This document shows positions 41,439-51,209 of a stretch of 53,836 bases of DNA, piece after piece. A program made the translations under genes and the position numbers. This stretch comes from Prochlorococcus sp. HOT208_60m_808G21. GTDB lineage: Bacteria > Cyanobacteriota > Cyanobacteriia > PCC-6307 > Cyanobiaceae. The notes under the pieces were generated by a model. It made no database searches and was not told where the DNA came from. It saw only the letters and a program-made list of their open reading frames with translations. The stretch lies in contig MWOY01000116.1 in assembly GCA_002026015.1 (NCBI GenBank), positions 1 through 53,836 of the forward strand. The letters are read 5' to 3'. Every line of letters begins with the position of its first letter. The first letter of the stretch is position 1.

Positions 41439-41976
41439 TTATTGATTTAATTAAAACTTTTATTGAACCCTGTTTAAACTCATTATTAAGTAATCCATCA
41501 TCGCCGAACTTAGAGTGTAGTAGTTGCAATCTTTTAATTTTAGATGGCTTGAATTTAAATGGAAAACGTACTTTATTAGCTCTTACTGAAGGTTTTAACT
41601 CACTAAAAGGAATTTGAACAATTGTTGTCCCAAATTTTTTTGTTGGGAATGATTTAATCCATCTAAGTCCACCCGGAATAAATTCGGTTAGTCCTAGTAG
41701 ATCATCTTCACAAGCGACAGCAAATTTAAAAGTTCTTCCTTGTCCATCAATATTTAATTTAAAGGATGAATACTCAGATACATTTAAAGAAGGTTTATAT
41801 ATAGACGATCTACAACTAACAAATCCTCCTGCTTTCTCGACAATATTACCTTTTAATATCAAACCCGAATTTGAAATTTCACAAAAAGCTGAACTTGATC
41901 CGCCCATAACAGTATCATTTAATGTTTTCCAACCATCGAACTCCTTTTTCTGGAATAGAAATTTTTTCTTAATCAT
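41428..41976 (-). CDS. CIA30-domain protein
   Basis: The 182-residue protein matches the CIA30 family (complex I intermediate-associated protein 30): D-G-W-K-T-L-N-D-T-V-M-G-G-S-S-S near the start, G-G-F-V-S-C-R-S-S, then F-R-V-F/K-F-A-V beta segments with the F-K-P-S-K-I-K-R end. It has a galactose-binding-like jelly roll. In cyanobacteria its role is unproven; in mitochondria it assists complex I assembly, and cyanobacterial NDH-1 is a plausible client. It overlaps the downstream gene by 11 bases. Confidence 0.88.
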   Translation of the reverse strand: MIKKKFLFQKKEFDGWKTLNDTVMGGSSSAFCEISNSGLILKGNIVEKAGGFVSCRSSIYKPSLNVSEYSSFKLNIDGQGRTFKFAVACEDDLLGLTEFIPGGLRWIKSFPTKKFGTTIVQIPFSELKPSVRANKVRFPFKFKPSKIKRLQLLHSKFGDDGLLNNEFKQGSIKVLIKSISVI

Positions 41977-42006
41977 TAAATAATTTCAATTATTAATAGA
42001 CTTTAA

Positions 42007-42744
42007 CTAAATTTCTAATTCTTTTGCTGATTCCTGATCACAAAATATTGAAATTTGATTAATAGATTTTATTAATTTTGATGGTGTTCTATTTGGTGGC
42101 TCTTTTTCATCTAATAACCTCTCAAGAGCAAATCTTTTAGAAGCTCCACTAACTAAAAATACTATCTTTGAAGAAGCTGAAAGAACCTTTGGAGTTAATG
42201 AAATTCTTTTTAAACCTTTACCTTCATTAAAAATAACAAAATCATCTACATTATTATTTTTTTGATAAGGGAATAGTGAGGCTGTATGACCATCGTCTCC
42301 AAGACCTAATAATGTCAAATCAAAAGTTGGAGGGTTTGATCCGCATTTTTCAAATAATTTAAAAATAAATTGATTTTTTGTAGCTTCATCATCAGCATTT
42401 AAATCATTGAAAATTTCATAAAAAAAAGCTTTAGATCCAAGATTAGTTAACAATGAATTCTTCAACATTAACGAGTTACTCAATTCTGAATTTGGATCAA
42501 CACATCTTTCATCCCCTAAAAAGACATCAACCATATCCCATTTAAGATCACTTTTTGATAAAAGCTTATAGACAGATTTAGGAGTTGAACCTCCACATAC
42601 ACAAAATTTGAATCTGTCTTTCTTTTTTAAAGTATGACTAATCTGAAATTCAATAAACTTAAAAACCGCTTTAGATAGCTCTAACTTGTCTTTGTAAATG
42701 TTAAGTGTATAACCATTTTTAACCTTTTCAATCATTTCATCCAT
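42007..42744 (-). CDS. pgl: 6-Phosphogluconolactonase
   Basis: Pgl hydrolyses 6-phosphogluconolactone in the oxidative pentose phosphate pathway. The 245-residue protein has the family segments C-V-C-G-G-S-T-P-K, F-L-G-D-E-R-C-V, and L-G-L-G-D-D-G-H-T-A-S-L-F with the catalytic Asp/His, and L-V-S-G-A-S-K near the end. Its start overlaps the end of gnd by 13 bases, so both steps of the pathway are made together. Confidence 0.95.
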   Translation of the reverse strand: MDEMIEKVKNGYTLNIYKDKLELSKAVFKFIEFQISHTLKKKDRFKFCVCGGSTPKSVYKLLSKSDLKWDMVDVFLGDERCVDPNSELSNSLMLKNSLLTNLGSKAFFYEIFNDLNADDEATKNQFIFKLFEKCGSNPPTFDLTLLGLGDDGHTASLFPYQKNNNVDDFVIFNEGKGLKRISLTPKVLSASSKIVFLVSGASKRFALERLLDEKEPPNRTPSKLIKSINQISIFCDQESAKELEI

Positions 42745-44150
42745 TCAGTATGAAAACTACCTTCTTTATCAATTCTTTCATATGTATGAGAGCCAAAACA
42801 GTCTCTCATGGCCTGAACAAGGTTCTGAGGAAGTCTATTGGTTCTATAACTATTCAAATAATCTAGGGTACTTGATAGACATGGGACTGGTATACCAGCT
42901 TTTGTAGATAAAGAAACAACTTTAGCTAAGTTATCTAATCTTGTCGCAATTTCATTATTGAACCAATCATCAAAAATTAAATTTTTTAGATTAGGTTCTT
43001 TGTTATAAGCATCTTGAATTTTACTTAATAATTTTGATCTAATTATGCAACCACCTTTCCATATTTGAGCAATTGACGGCATATTCAAACCATAGTTATA
43101 TACTGCAGATGCTTCTCTTAAAATGTCCATACCCTGAGCATAGCTAGCAATTGTGGCAAGAACTACAGCATCAAATAAAGGTTCCATTCCATCTGATATA
43201 TTTCCTAAATCAAAATCCTCTATCTCTTTAGATGGAATAGTTTTTTCAATCTCACTACGTTGCTCTTTTAAAGAACTCATTACTCTTGCATTTAAAGATG
43301 CATAAATAGTTGGGACTGATACCCCCAGTTCTAAAGCACTTACAACAGTCCATAACCCTGTACCTTTCTGGCCAGCTTTATCTAATATTTTTTCCACGAC
43401 ATCATCTCCAGTTATCTCATCTTTTGTATTTAGACAAATCTCTGTTATCTCAACAAGATAAGAGGCTAATTCATCAGTATTATTCCAAATACCAAATACC
43501 TTTGACATCTGCTGTCCATTCATACCTTTGACTCTCTTCATAAGGTCATAAGCTTCTGCAAGTATTTGTTCAATTCCATATTCAATTCCGTTATGAACAG
43601 TTTTCACAAAATGACCTGAGCCTCCTGGTCCAACATATGCAACACATGGTCCGTCTTCAACTTTGGCAGCCATTTTTGTTAATAAGCTTTCTATGGCATC
43701 ATAGGAAGCCTTAGTGCCACCTGGCATCATACTTGGACCCTCTAGAGCTCCTTTGGCACCTCCTGAGACTCCCATCCCGATGTATCCAAAACTTTTACTT
43801 TCAAGAGTATTCACCCTTCTTTCTGTATCTTTAAATTGAGAGTTACCGCCATCTATTAATAAATCTCCTTCCTCGAGATATCCAGAAATATTTTCAATGA
43901 CAGCATCTGTTGCGGGCCCAGCTTTTACCATCATTAGAATTCTTCTAGGTCTCTCTAGCTTGTTAACAAATTCTTGAAGAGTTTCAGCTCCTTCTATATT
44001 CTTGCCAAGGCCACGACCTTGTAAAAATTCTTCAGTTTTTGAGTAAGTCCTATTAAAAACTACACTAGAAAATCCATTTCTCTCTGCGTTAAGAACTAAA
44101 TTTTCGCCCATAACACCAAGACCTATTAAACCAAAATGTGCCTTGGACAT
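42732..44150 (-). CDS. gnd: 6-Phosphogluconate dehydrogenase, decarboxylating
   Basis: Gnd converts 6-phosphogluconate to ribulose-5-phosphate with NADPH. The 472-residue protein has the opening F-G-L-I-G-L-G-V-M-G-E-N-L, N-R-T near residue 35, the catalytic Y-V-G-P-G-G-S-G-H-F-V-K-T-V-H-N-G-I-E-Y (with the lysine) and the C-terminal domain with R-D-C-F-G-S-H-T-Y-E-R. It is a normal-length, NADP-type enzyme, coded with pgl. glgC lies upstream, 95 bases away. Confidence 0.97.
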   Translation of the reverse strand: MSKAHFGLIGLGVMGENLVLNAERNGFSSVVFNRTYSKTEEFLQGRGLGKNIEGAETLQEFVNKLERPRRILMMVKAGPATDAVIENISGYLEEGDLLIDGGNSQFKDTERRVNTLESKSFGYIGMGVSGGAKGALEGPSMMPGGTKASYDAIESLLTKMAAKVEDGPCVAYVGPGGSGHFVKTVHNGIEYGIEQILAEAYDLMKRVKGMNGQQMSKVFGIWNNTDELASYLVEITEICLNTKDEITGDDVVEKILDKAGQKGTGLWTVVSALELGVSVPTIYASLNARVMSSLKEQRSEIEKTIPSKEIEDFDLGNISDGMEPLFDAVVLATIASYAQGMDILREASAVYNYGLNMPSIAQIWKGGCIIRSKLLSKIQDAYNKEPNLKNLIFDDWFNNEIATRLDNLAKVVSLSTKAGIPVPCLSSTLDYLNSYRTNRLPQNLVQAMRDCFGSHTYERIDKEGSFHTEWMK

Positions 44151-44245
44151 AAAAAATAAAAAAACTCAATAAATATAGTTTGCCTGCAACTCAACAAAAT
44201 TGCTCAAAAAAAATACTTATGTCAGCGAAAAATGATGGAAAAGAT

Positions 44246-45541
44246 TTAAATAACAGTTCCGTTTGCAATAGTTGCATTTTTAACTACTACAACAATTCCA
44301 TTTCTGATATAGAAGCCTAATTCTGGCTTATCTGCTTCTTCTACTCGATCTTTATTAATGATCACGACATTATCACCAATTCTTGTATTCTTATCAAGAA
44401 TTGCTCTTTTTACAGTAGTCCCTTCACCTACTCCAAGGGGCGTTCCGCCCCCTTTCCTTAATTCAATCCTCTCTTCAGGAGATTCAAAGAAATCGGCTCC
44501 CATAACAAGAGTATCCTCAAGAACCGAGTCACTTTCAATCCTACTTCTTACACCTAAAACACAATGCAAAATACTGCATGACTTCAAGATTGTACCTTCA
44601 CAAACAATTGAATCAGTAATTTGAGCATCTACAAGTTTAGAAGGTGGTAAAAATCTAGGTCTAGTATAAATTGGAAATTTCTCATCATAGAAACTAAATG
44701 GAGGTTTTGGTTGCTCAGTCAATGCAAGGTTTGACTCAAAGAATGCACCAATGGTGCCGATATCTTCCCAATAATCATCGAATACATAACTTTTAAGAGT
44801 ATCACCTCTATTGAGGGCTTCTGGAATTATGTCCTTACCAAAATCAGTATAATTAGGAAATTTATTTAGAAGATCGAAAAGAGTATTTCTGCTAAAAACG
44901 TAAATACCCATAGAGGCTAGATATGGTTTTTCAGCAGCTGACTCCTTACTTAATCCAAATTTTGAAGTATCTACTGCCATAGCCTTCAACTTCTCTCCAG
45001 TAGGCTTTTCACTAAATTCTTTTATATTTCCTACATCATCGGTTCTCATTAGGCCAAAACCTTCTGCTTGAGATTCATCAACAGGCAAAGCTGCAACAGT
45101 TAAATCAGCACCATTATCTCTATGATGTTGAACAAATAAACTGTAGTCCATTCTGTACAGTTGATCACCTGACAATATTAAATATTCATCAACATCCCAT
45201 TCTTGAAATAACCATTGGTATTTTCTTACAGCATCAGCAGTACCTTCAAACCACTTCGGACTATCAGGAGTCTGTTGTGCAGCTAAAACCTCCACAAATC
45301 CTTGGCCAAAAGGGCCATTTAAATTATAGGTTCTTCCTATATGTCTATTTAGAGATGCACTATTGAACTGGGTCAATACGTACATTTTTTCAATGCCTGA
45401 ATTTATACAATTACTAATCGGAATATCTATCAAACGATACTTACCTGCCAATGGCACAGCAGGTTTAGCCCTCATTTTTGTTAAAGGGTAAAGTCTAGAA
45501 CCTTTTCCTCCTCCGAGGATTATGGCCAACACGCGCTTCAT
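44246..45541 (-). CDS. glgC: Glucose-1-phosphate adenylyltransferase
   Basis: GlgC makes ADP-glucose, the committed step of glycogen synthesis. The 431-residue protein has the nucleotidyltransferase pattern [13 protein letters not shown] and [21 protein letters not shown], and the L-S-G-D-Q-L-Y segment, with a C-terminal left-handed beta-helix. Cyanobacterial GlgC is activated by 3-phosphoglycerate. It lies with gnd and pgl, so synthesis and oxidative use of stored carbon are close together. Confidence 0.97.
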   Translation of the reverse strand: MKRVLAIILGGGKGSRLYPLTKMRAKPAVPLAGKYRLIDIPISNCINSGIEKMYVLTQFNSASLNRHIGRTYNLNGPFGQGFVEVLAAQQTPDSPKWFEGTADAVRKYQWLFQEWDVDEYLILSGDQLYRMDYSLFVQHHRDNGADLTVAALPVDESQAEGFGLMRTDDVGNIKEFSEKPTGEKLKAMAVDTSKFGLSKESAAEKPYLASMGIYVFSRNTLFDLLNKFPNYTDFGKDIIPEALNRGDTLKSYVFDDYWEDIGTIGAFFESNLALTEQPKPPFSFYDEKFPIYTRPRFLPPSKLVDAQITDSIVCEGTILKSCSILHCVLGVRSRIESDSVLEDTLVMGADFFESPEERIELRKGGGTPLGVGEGTTVKRAILDKNTRIGDNVVIINKDRVEEADKPELGFYIRNGIVVVVKNATIANGTVI

Positions 45542-45671
45542 TCAATCTAATGGAGATAGATATACAACTATTTAAAGTAACTGATTATGGGCATATTTAG
45601 AAATAAAAATGGTCAGTTTACAAAGGTATTTCGATAAATCACTGGAAAAACTTAATATAAATCGAAAAAAG

Positions 45672-46982
45672 TTAGTTATTTTTATCCTCTTCTACCAAAG
45701 AAAACAATTTTTCAACGATTTTCAAAGAAACTTGTCTTTCTTCTCTTGATTGAGGACTTCTCAACTTGGTGACCGGCGTATGAAGTATTTTATTAATTAT
45801 TCCTTTAGTCAGAGCTTCCACAACTTTTCTTTCTCTAGCCGAAAAATCTGGTCCCATTCTGCTAAGTGCTTTTTGCAATTCCTCTTTTCTAATTAACTCC
45901 AAATCTGATCTAAGTTTATTAATTACTGGAACGGCCTCTAAACTTGCCCACCATTCTAGAAAAATTATCCTTTCTTCTTCTACTAAAGATTCCGCTTCCT
46001 TTGCTATTTTCTGTCTAAATTCTTGATTTCTTGAAACCACCTCTTGTAAGTCATCAACATCAAATGATTTAACAAATTCATGTTGTTTAACATCATTAGA
46101 TATATTTCTCGGTACACCAATATCAATAAATTTAAGTCTATTACTCAAATTTATTTTTTCAATTTTTGTGAGATCAATAATTGGTTCTTCAGACGCAGTA
46201 CTGGTGAAAACAAGCGAAGATAATGATATGTTTTCCTCTAATTCGTTTAACCCTTTACAAACAATCTCTAAATCAGGGAAGTCTTGAGCAAGATTTAATG
46301 CTCTATCAATATTTCTATTTAAAAGGATAAGTTTATGACATCCTTTTGATTTTAAATGAGTTATTAAAAGCCTACTCATTCGTCCGGCGCCAACAACAAG
46401 AACTTTCTCTGATTCTAAACTTACAAGAGTATCAAAACCCTTTTCTTGTCCAATTTTTAATTGTGCTAGTTCTACCGCTGCCGAACTGATTGAAACAGCT
46501 CCAGTTCCTAAATTTGTTTCGGATCTTACTTTTTTACCTGTACTAACTGATTGAGTTAATAATCTATTAAGAATTGGTCCAGTAGATTGATTCTCTTGAC
46601 CTAATCTCATCATTTTTTTTACCTGCGAAAGGATTTGTCCTTCCCCTAAAACGAGACTATCGAGTCCTGCCGAGACTTTCATCAAATGCAAAACTGCTTC
46701 TTCCTGTCTAAAGCAAAAAAGATGTGGATTTAAATCTTCAAAAATAATTCCAGAATATTCTGATATGAATTCTTTAATAGATGAAATTCCAGTATTTTTA
46801 TCCTTTACTAGCGCATATATTTCCAGCCTATTACAAGTACTTAAAATTGAAACCTCTAATACATCAGAGAAAGCTTTTAATGCTTTCAATGACTCTGTTA
46901 TGGATTGGTCAGGAATACTTAACTTCTCACGCACTTCGACAGGTGCCGTGCGATGACTCAGTCCGACGACAACAATATGCAT
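45672..46982 (-). CDS. hemA: Glutamyl-tRNA reductase
   Basis: HemA makes glutamate-1-semialdehyde, the first step of haem and chlorophyll synthesis. The 436-residue protein begins I-V-V-V-G-L-S-H-R-T-A-P-V-E-V-R-E-K-L and has the catalytic Cys in S-T-C-N-R-L-E-I-Y, then a V-V-G-A-G-R-M Rossmann segment and a C-terminal dimerisation domain. It is 18 bases downstream of glpX on the same strand, probably in one transcript. Confidence 0.97.
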   Translation of the reverse strand: MHIVVVGLSHRTAPVEVREKLSIPDQSITESLKALKAFSDVLEVSILSTCNRLEIYALVKDKNTGISSIKEFISEYSGIIFEDLNPHLFCFRQEEAVLHLMKVSAGLDSLVLGEGQILSQVKKMMRLGQENQSTGPILNRLLTQSVSTGKKVRSETNLGTGAVSISSAAVELAQLKIGQEKGFDTLVSLESEKVLVVGAGRMSRLLITHLKSKGCHKLILLNRNIDRALNLAQDFPDLEIVCKGLNELEENISLSSLVFTSTASEEPIIDLTKIEKINLSNRLKFIDIGVPRNISNDVKQHEFVKSFDVDDLQEVVSRNQEFRQKIAKEAESLVEEERIIFLEWWASLEAVPVINKLRSDLELIRKEELQKALSRMGPDFSARERKVVEALTKGIINKILHTPVTKLRSPQSREERQVSLKIVEKLFSLVEEDKNN

Positions 46983-47000
46983 AAAATCAAAAGTAAATTT

Positions 47001-48002
47001 TTAAAGGCTGATACTCTTAGCACCATCTTTTATATGGACAGTATTTGTGAACCTTGCAGTACTATCTAATGTACTAATAACTAAACTACTTGTTCTAACA
47101 CAATCCTTTTCAAATTTAACTCCGTCAAATAATAACCCATCAGTTATTCCACTTCCAGCGAAAACAACATTTTCTCCCGATGCCAATTCATTTGCTTCAT
47201 AGATTTTATCTATATCTGTTATGCCCATTTCATTAAGACGTTTTATATTTCCTTCTTTTGTGTAATCAGCCCATTCAGAAGTTTGAGCGATTGCTGGATC
47301 ATAAACTAGTTGTCCTTGAAAGTGTCCGCCGAGAGCTCTCATTGCAGCAGCTGAAATAACACCCTCTGGAGCTGCACCTATACCCATCAAGCAATGTGTT
47401 CCAGTTCCTGCAAAACCGCATGCAATCGCAGCTTGAACATCACCATCAGAAATCGGTTGTACTTTTGCACCACATCCTCGAATCTCTTTAATTAAATCTT
47501 TATGTCTAGTTCTATCCATTACAACTACAGTAAGCTCATCAATAGAAAGACCTAAGCAATCGCTTAGTATCTTCAAGTTTTCAGTAGCTGAATTTCTAAT
47601 ATCAACTTTACCTTTGGCCGCAGGAGGCGCTGCTAATTTGTTCATGTAAAAATCAGGAGCATTGAAAAGACCACCCGTATCAGAGGCAGCTAAAACAGCC
47701 ATAGAACCTCTTTGATTATTCGCACAAAGATTAGTTCCTTCACAAGGATCTACTGCGAAGTCAACCCCTGGGCCACTTCCACTACCAACCTCTTCACCTA
47801 TATAAAGCATGGGTGCTTCATCTCTTTCACCTTCTCCAATAACAATTTTCCCTTTCATTTCAATTTTGCCCATTCGCAATCTCATTGCTTCGACAGCTGC
47901 AGCATCAGCTTCATCTTTTTGACCAAGTCCTGTTAGTTTTGCTGAGGCAATAGCTGCTTGCTCTACAACTTCGAGAATTTCTTGAATTAAAGTTTGATTC
48001 AC
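47001..48002 (-). CDS. glpX: Bifunctional fructose-1,6-/sedoheptulose-1,7-bisphosphatase
   Basis: The 333-residue protein is a class II GlpX-type phosphatase, which in cyanobacteria serves as both FBPase and SBPase of the Calvin cycle. It has [15 protein letters not shown], the metal-binding V-D-P-C-E-G-T-N-L, and [10 protein letters not shown]. Its products are regulated by light in cyanobacteria through redox and AMP; no site is visible here. It is divergent from rpe with 187 bases in between. Confidence 0.96.
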   Translation of the reverse strand: MNQTLIQEILEVVEQAAIASAKLTGLGQKDEADAAAVEAMRLRMGKIEMKGKIVIGEGERDEAPMLYIGEEVGSGSGPGVDFAVDPCEGTNLCANNQRGSMAVLAASDTGGLFNAPDFYMNKLAAPPAAKGKVDIRNSATENLKILSDCLGLSIDELTVVVMDRTRHKDLIKEIRGCGAKVQPISDGDVQAAIACGFAGTGTHCLMGIGAAPEGVISAAAMRALGGHFQGQLVYDPAIAQTSEWADYTKEGNIKRLNEMGITDIDKIYEANELASGENVVFAGSGITDGLLFDGVKFEKDCVRTSSLVISTLDSTARFTNTVHIKDGAKSISL

Positions 48003-48189
48003 AATTAAATTTTGAGGTTTTTCTAAAAGGTTTTGAGTATGATCTCATATAAAATGCAATTTTTTATGAGAATTGTTATGTTAGTAAGCTTTTTTTAACT
48101 CATTACAGCTGTTACTTTATCAGGCCGTGACTTGAAATTAGGAATAAACAACTAAATATAGTATCTTTATTAAATATTTTAAAAATTAA

Positions 48190-48948
48190 ATGACTGAGTC
48201 AAATCAAGAAAATTTAACTGGTGCAAATAGACCAATTCAAATAATTCCTTCAGTTTTACCAGCAGATTGGGCAAATATGGGGGCATGTGTGAAAGAGCTC
48301 GAGGAAGCTGGGGTAGATAGAATTCAATTTGATGTAATGGATGGGAATTTCGTACCAAATCTTACATTTGGTCCTGAAATGATTGATGCATGCAGGAAAT
48401 ATTGCAATGTCCCTTTTGAAACTCAATTAATGGTAAGCCAGTACAACTGTGAAACAATGCTTGAATCTTATGTAAATGCTACAAAAGGGGCAAATGGTGA
48501 ACCAGGAGTAGTAATAGCTCATGCCGAAGCAAATATTCATTTGCATAGAGTTCTTGGAAGAATAAGAGATTTAGGAGGATCCCCTTCTGTTGCATTGAAC
48601 CCTCATACTCCTTTTGAAATGATTAAAAACATAATGGATATGGTTGATCATGTTTTGGTTATGACAGTTAATCCAGGCTTTGGAGGACAAGCTTATATAC
48701 CAACAATGCTTAATAAAATAAGAGAAATAAGAAACTTTATTATCGAAAAAAACTTAGATGTCGACATTGAAGTTGATGGGGGGATAAAAGCAAATTGGAC
48801 TATTTCACAATGTGCCGATGCTGGTGCTAATTGTTTTATTGCAGGTAGCGGAATGTTTGCTTACCCAACATTAAAAGAAGGATGTGATGACTTGAGAAAA
48901 GTTGCGCAAGAAGCACAAAAAGGCAATGTTCTTTCAGAACCTCAATAA
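48190..48948 (+). CDS. rpe: Ribulose-phosphate 3-epimerase
   Basis: Rpe interconverts ribulose-5-phosphate and xylulose-5-phosphate in the Calvin and pentose phosphate pathways. The 252-residue TIM barrel has S-V-L-P-A-D-W-A-N-M, the D-V-M-D-G-N-F-V-P-N catalytic segment, V-M-T-V-N-P-G-F-G-G-Q and E-V-D-G-G-I. It has an N-terminal extension of about 15 residues over typical bacterial Rpe, as in other cyanobacteria. It is divergent from glpX, so one control region could coordinate them. Confidence 0.96.
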   Translation: MTESNQENLTGANRPIQIIPSVLPADWANMGACVKELEEAGVDRIQFDVMDGNFVPNLTFGPEMIDACRKYCNVPFETQLMVSQYNCETMLESYVNATKGANGEPGVVIAHAEANIHLHRVLGRIRDLGGSPSVALNPHTPFEMIKNIMDMVDHVLVMTVNPGFGGQAYIPTMLNKIREIRNFIIEKNLDVDIEVDGGIKANWTISQCADAGANCFIAGSGMFAYPTLKEGCDDLRKVAQEAQKGNVLSEPQ

Positions 48949-48969
48949 ATATTCTGGATGATTAAGAAA

Positions 48970-49899
48970 TCACTCAAATATCCATCCATAACTATGCAAA
49001 CCTATTCCTAAAAAATTAACTCCTAAATAACATACTAAAACAACTAAAAAGCCTGTAGATGCTAATAACGCCGGTTTGCGTCCTTGCCAACCCTTGCTTA
49101 TTCTCATGTGCAGATAAGCGGCATAAAACAACCATGAGATAAATGCCCATGTTTCTTTTGGATCCCAACTCCACCATGTGCCCCAGGCCTCATTAGCCCA
49201 AACTGCACCTGAAATTAAACCGAGAGTCAAAAGAACAAAACCTACCAATATAGAACGATAACTTAATGTATCTAATTCTTCTGAATGAGAAAACTCAATA
49301 GGTTCAACTAAATCATTTACGGGATAGCTATTTGAAAGTTTAAATCCTCCTATACCTGTAGAACTACTTCTGATTTGAAGTGGCTTATTTTTATTGATAA
49401 ACAAAACGGACATTGAAAGTAAAGAACCTATTATTAATGCTGCATAACTAAGCATTACGACGCTAACATGCATTACTAGCCAACTAGACCTTAAAGCTGG
49501 AACTAAATTGGATGATAATTTCAAATCCTCAGGTAAAACAAAACAAGCAAAAGCCACAGTTAGTAACTCAATAGGTATAGCAATTGAGGGAATTATTGGA
49601 GCTTGGTATTCTCTTTCAACCAATAGTTGACCTAATGTGATACCCCAAGTAAGGAAATAAAGAGATTCATACAAATTGCTAATAGGAAAGTGCCCAGAAA
49701 TTGACCACCTTAAAAGTAATTGTAATGTTATTAATAAGTTCACTAAAATCGTAATGAGTCTTACAGCAGCAGAAGACTTTTTTTTGAAAACTGCACCCAA
49801 AGATATTGGTAAGTTAATTAACAAAAAATAAAAAACTAAAAGACCTAAAACTGAAACTGGTTCATATATTAAATTTTTAAAAAAATTATCTAGTATCAT
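48970..49899 (-). CDS. ccsA: Cytochrome c biogenesis protein CcsA
   Basis: CcsA (ResC-like), with CcsB, carries haem across the membrane for attachment to c-type cytochromes in system II. The 309-residue membrane protein has several helices, and the diagnostic tryptophan-rich W-G-T-W-W-S-W-D-P-K-E-T segment near residue 237, with His residues before and after it (V-M-H-V-S-V and L-H-M-R, L-H-S-Y). It is convergent with rpe. Confidence 0.95.
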   Translation of the reverse strand: MILDNFFKNLIYEPVSVLGLLVFYFLLINLPISLGAVFKKKSSAAVRLITILVNLLITLQLLLRWSISGHFPISNLYESLYFLTWGITLGQLLVEREYQAPIIPSIAIPIELLTVAFACFVLPEDLKLSSNLVPALRSSWLVMHVSVVMLSYAALIIGSLLSMSVLFINKNKPLQIRSSSTGIGGFKLSNSYPVNDLVEPIEFSHSEELDTLSYRSILVGFVLLTLGLISGAVWANEAWGTWWSWDPKETWAFISWLFYAAYLHMRISKGWQGRKPALLASTGFLVVLVCYLGVNFLGIGLHSYGWIFE

Positions 49900-50012
49900 T
49901 TCTAGAAATTTCTCGCGTTTTAATATTCAAAGACAACCAAATAATAATTAAAATCATTCTCATATGAGTAAATCTTTAATAATAAAGTTTTAATTTATTT
50001 AAAAAAAACATT

Positions 50013-50741
50013 TCAAAGATTGAAATTATCTCCTAGATAATACTTCTTGACTATTGGATTATCAGCTAATTCACTTGATGAACCGTAAGCTAAAATTTTT
50101 CCTTCACTTAATACATATGATTTATTAGTAATTAGAAGGGTTTCCCTCACATTATGGTCTGTAATAAGAATTCCCACCCCATCACTACTTAATTTTAAAA
50201 TTAGTTTCTTTAGATCATTAACAGCTAGAGGATCTATCCCAGCAAAAGGTTCATCTAATAACAAATATTTAGGTCCTTTTCTGCCTACAGTGAGAGCCCT
50301 TGCAATTTCACACCTCCTCCTCTCTCCTCCTGAAAGTTGATAACCATAATTATCTACAAAGTTATTCAAATTAAATTCATTAATTAATTGTTCTCTTCTA
50401 TTTCTTATCGCTGCTCTACTATAAGATGAATTTTGTAAAGCCAAATCTATATTATCCTTAACTGTGAGGTCTCTAAATATACTCGCTTCTTGAGTTAAGT
50501 ACCCTAAACCAAGTCTTGATCTAATTGGGAGAGGAAGATTGGTTATATTTTTCCCATTCATTAAAATTTCACCTTTATCTGGTTTTATATTCCCAACTGC
50601 AAGATTAAAAGTTGTAGTTTTCCCAGCACCATTAGGTCCCATCAAACCTACAACTTGCCCTGGATTAACAGTTATGGAAACATCGCTTACAATAACCCTT
50701 CCTTTAATTGAAAAAGATACATTATGAATACTTAAGTTCAT
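50013..50741 (-). CDS. lptB: LPS export ABC ATPase LptB-like
   Basis: LptB drives transport of lipopolysaccharide from the inner membrane, with LptF and LptG. The 242-residue ATPase has Walker A GPNGAGKTT, the Q-loop region R-L-G-L-G-Y-L-T-Q-E-A-S-I-F-R, signature L-S-G-G-E-R-R-R, Walker B L-L-L-D-E-P-F-A-G-I-D-P and switch His in I-T-D-H-N-V-R-E-T. The G-Y-L-x-Q-E-x-S-I-F-R motif is specific to LptB (YhbG). The permeases are not in the window. It agrees with lpxD, both in lipid A metabolism. Confidence 0.92.
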   Translation of the reverse strand: MNLSIHNVSFSIKGRVIVSDVSITVNPGQVVGLMGPNGAGKTTTFNLAVGNIKPDKGEILMNGKNITNLPLPIRSRLGLGYLTQEASIFRDLTVKDNIDLALQNSSYSRAAIRNRREQLINEFNLNNFVDNYGYQLSGGERRRCEIARALTVGRKGPKYLLLDEPFAGIDPLAVNDLKKLILKLSSDGVGILITDHNVRETLLITNKSYVLSEGKILAYGSSSELADNPIVKKYYLGDNFNL

Positions 50742-50829
50742 TTTCCTTGAGATCGATTAGTTTTCTTACTTTCTTGAAAAAAAAATTAAATACATAATAG
50801 TAATTTAATTGAAGATAAAGATATATTCA

Positions 50830-51198
50830 TCAAAGAGGTTTCAAAAAAGGCTTATCTTTCTCATTTAATAGTTCTCTATATTGTAATTTCCTTAATAAAT
50901 CTTCCAAACATTGGCAGAAGGATTCAAGATCAATCCCTAAATCAATCTTGGTTCTAGTTTTTATTCTGCCTAAACCCTCTCCAAGCAAAATAGTAGCTCC
51001 ATTTAAATTACCTTTACTTAAGTGAAACTGAGAAACAGATACTTGTAAAATTCCTTGGATCACTTGTCTTTCGTCACCATCTACGGAATTCCATATTTCT
51101 TCAAAAGCATCATGAGCCTCGTACCATTCATGATTGTTAAAAAGATTTAAAGCTGTAATAAGGGAATCTTGAAAACTTTTTGCTCTTTCTTCTTTCAT
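50830..51198 (-). CDS. DUF309 protein
   Basis: The 122-residue helical protein has the DUF309 signature around residues 20-35, N-N-H-E-W-Y-E-A-H-D-A-F-E-E-I-W, with conserved Glu and His that could bind metal. Its function is unknown; it is found in cyanobacteria and other bacteria. It starts 11 bases downstream of typA's stop on the same strand, so it may share the typA message. Confidence 0.85.
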   Translation of the reverse strand: MKEERAKSFQDSLITALNLFNNHEWYEAHDAFEEIWNSVDGDERQVIQGILQVSVSQFHLSKGNLNGATILLGEGLGRIKTRTKIDLGIDLESFCQCLEDLLRKLQYRELLNEKDKPFLKPL

Positions 51199-51209
51199 TA
51201 AAGCAATTA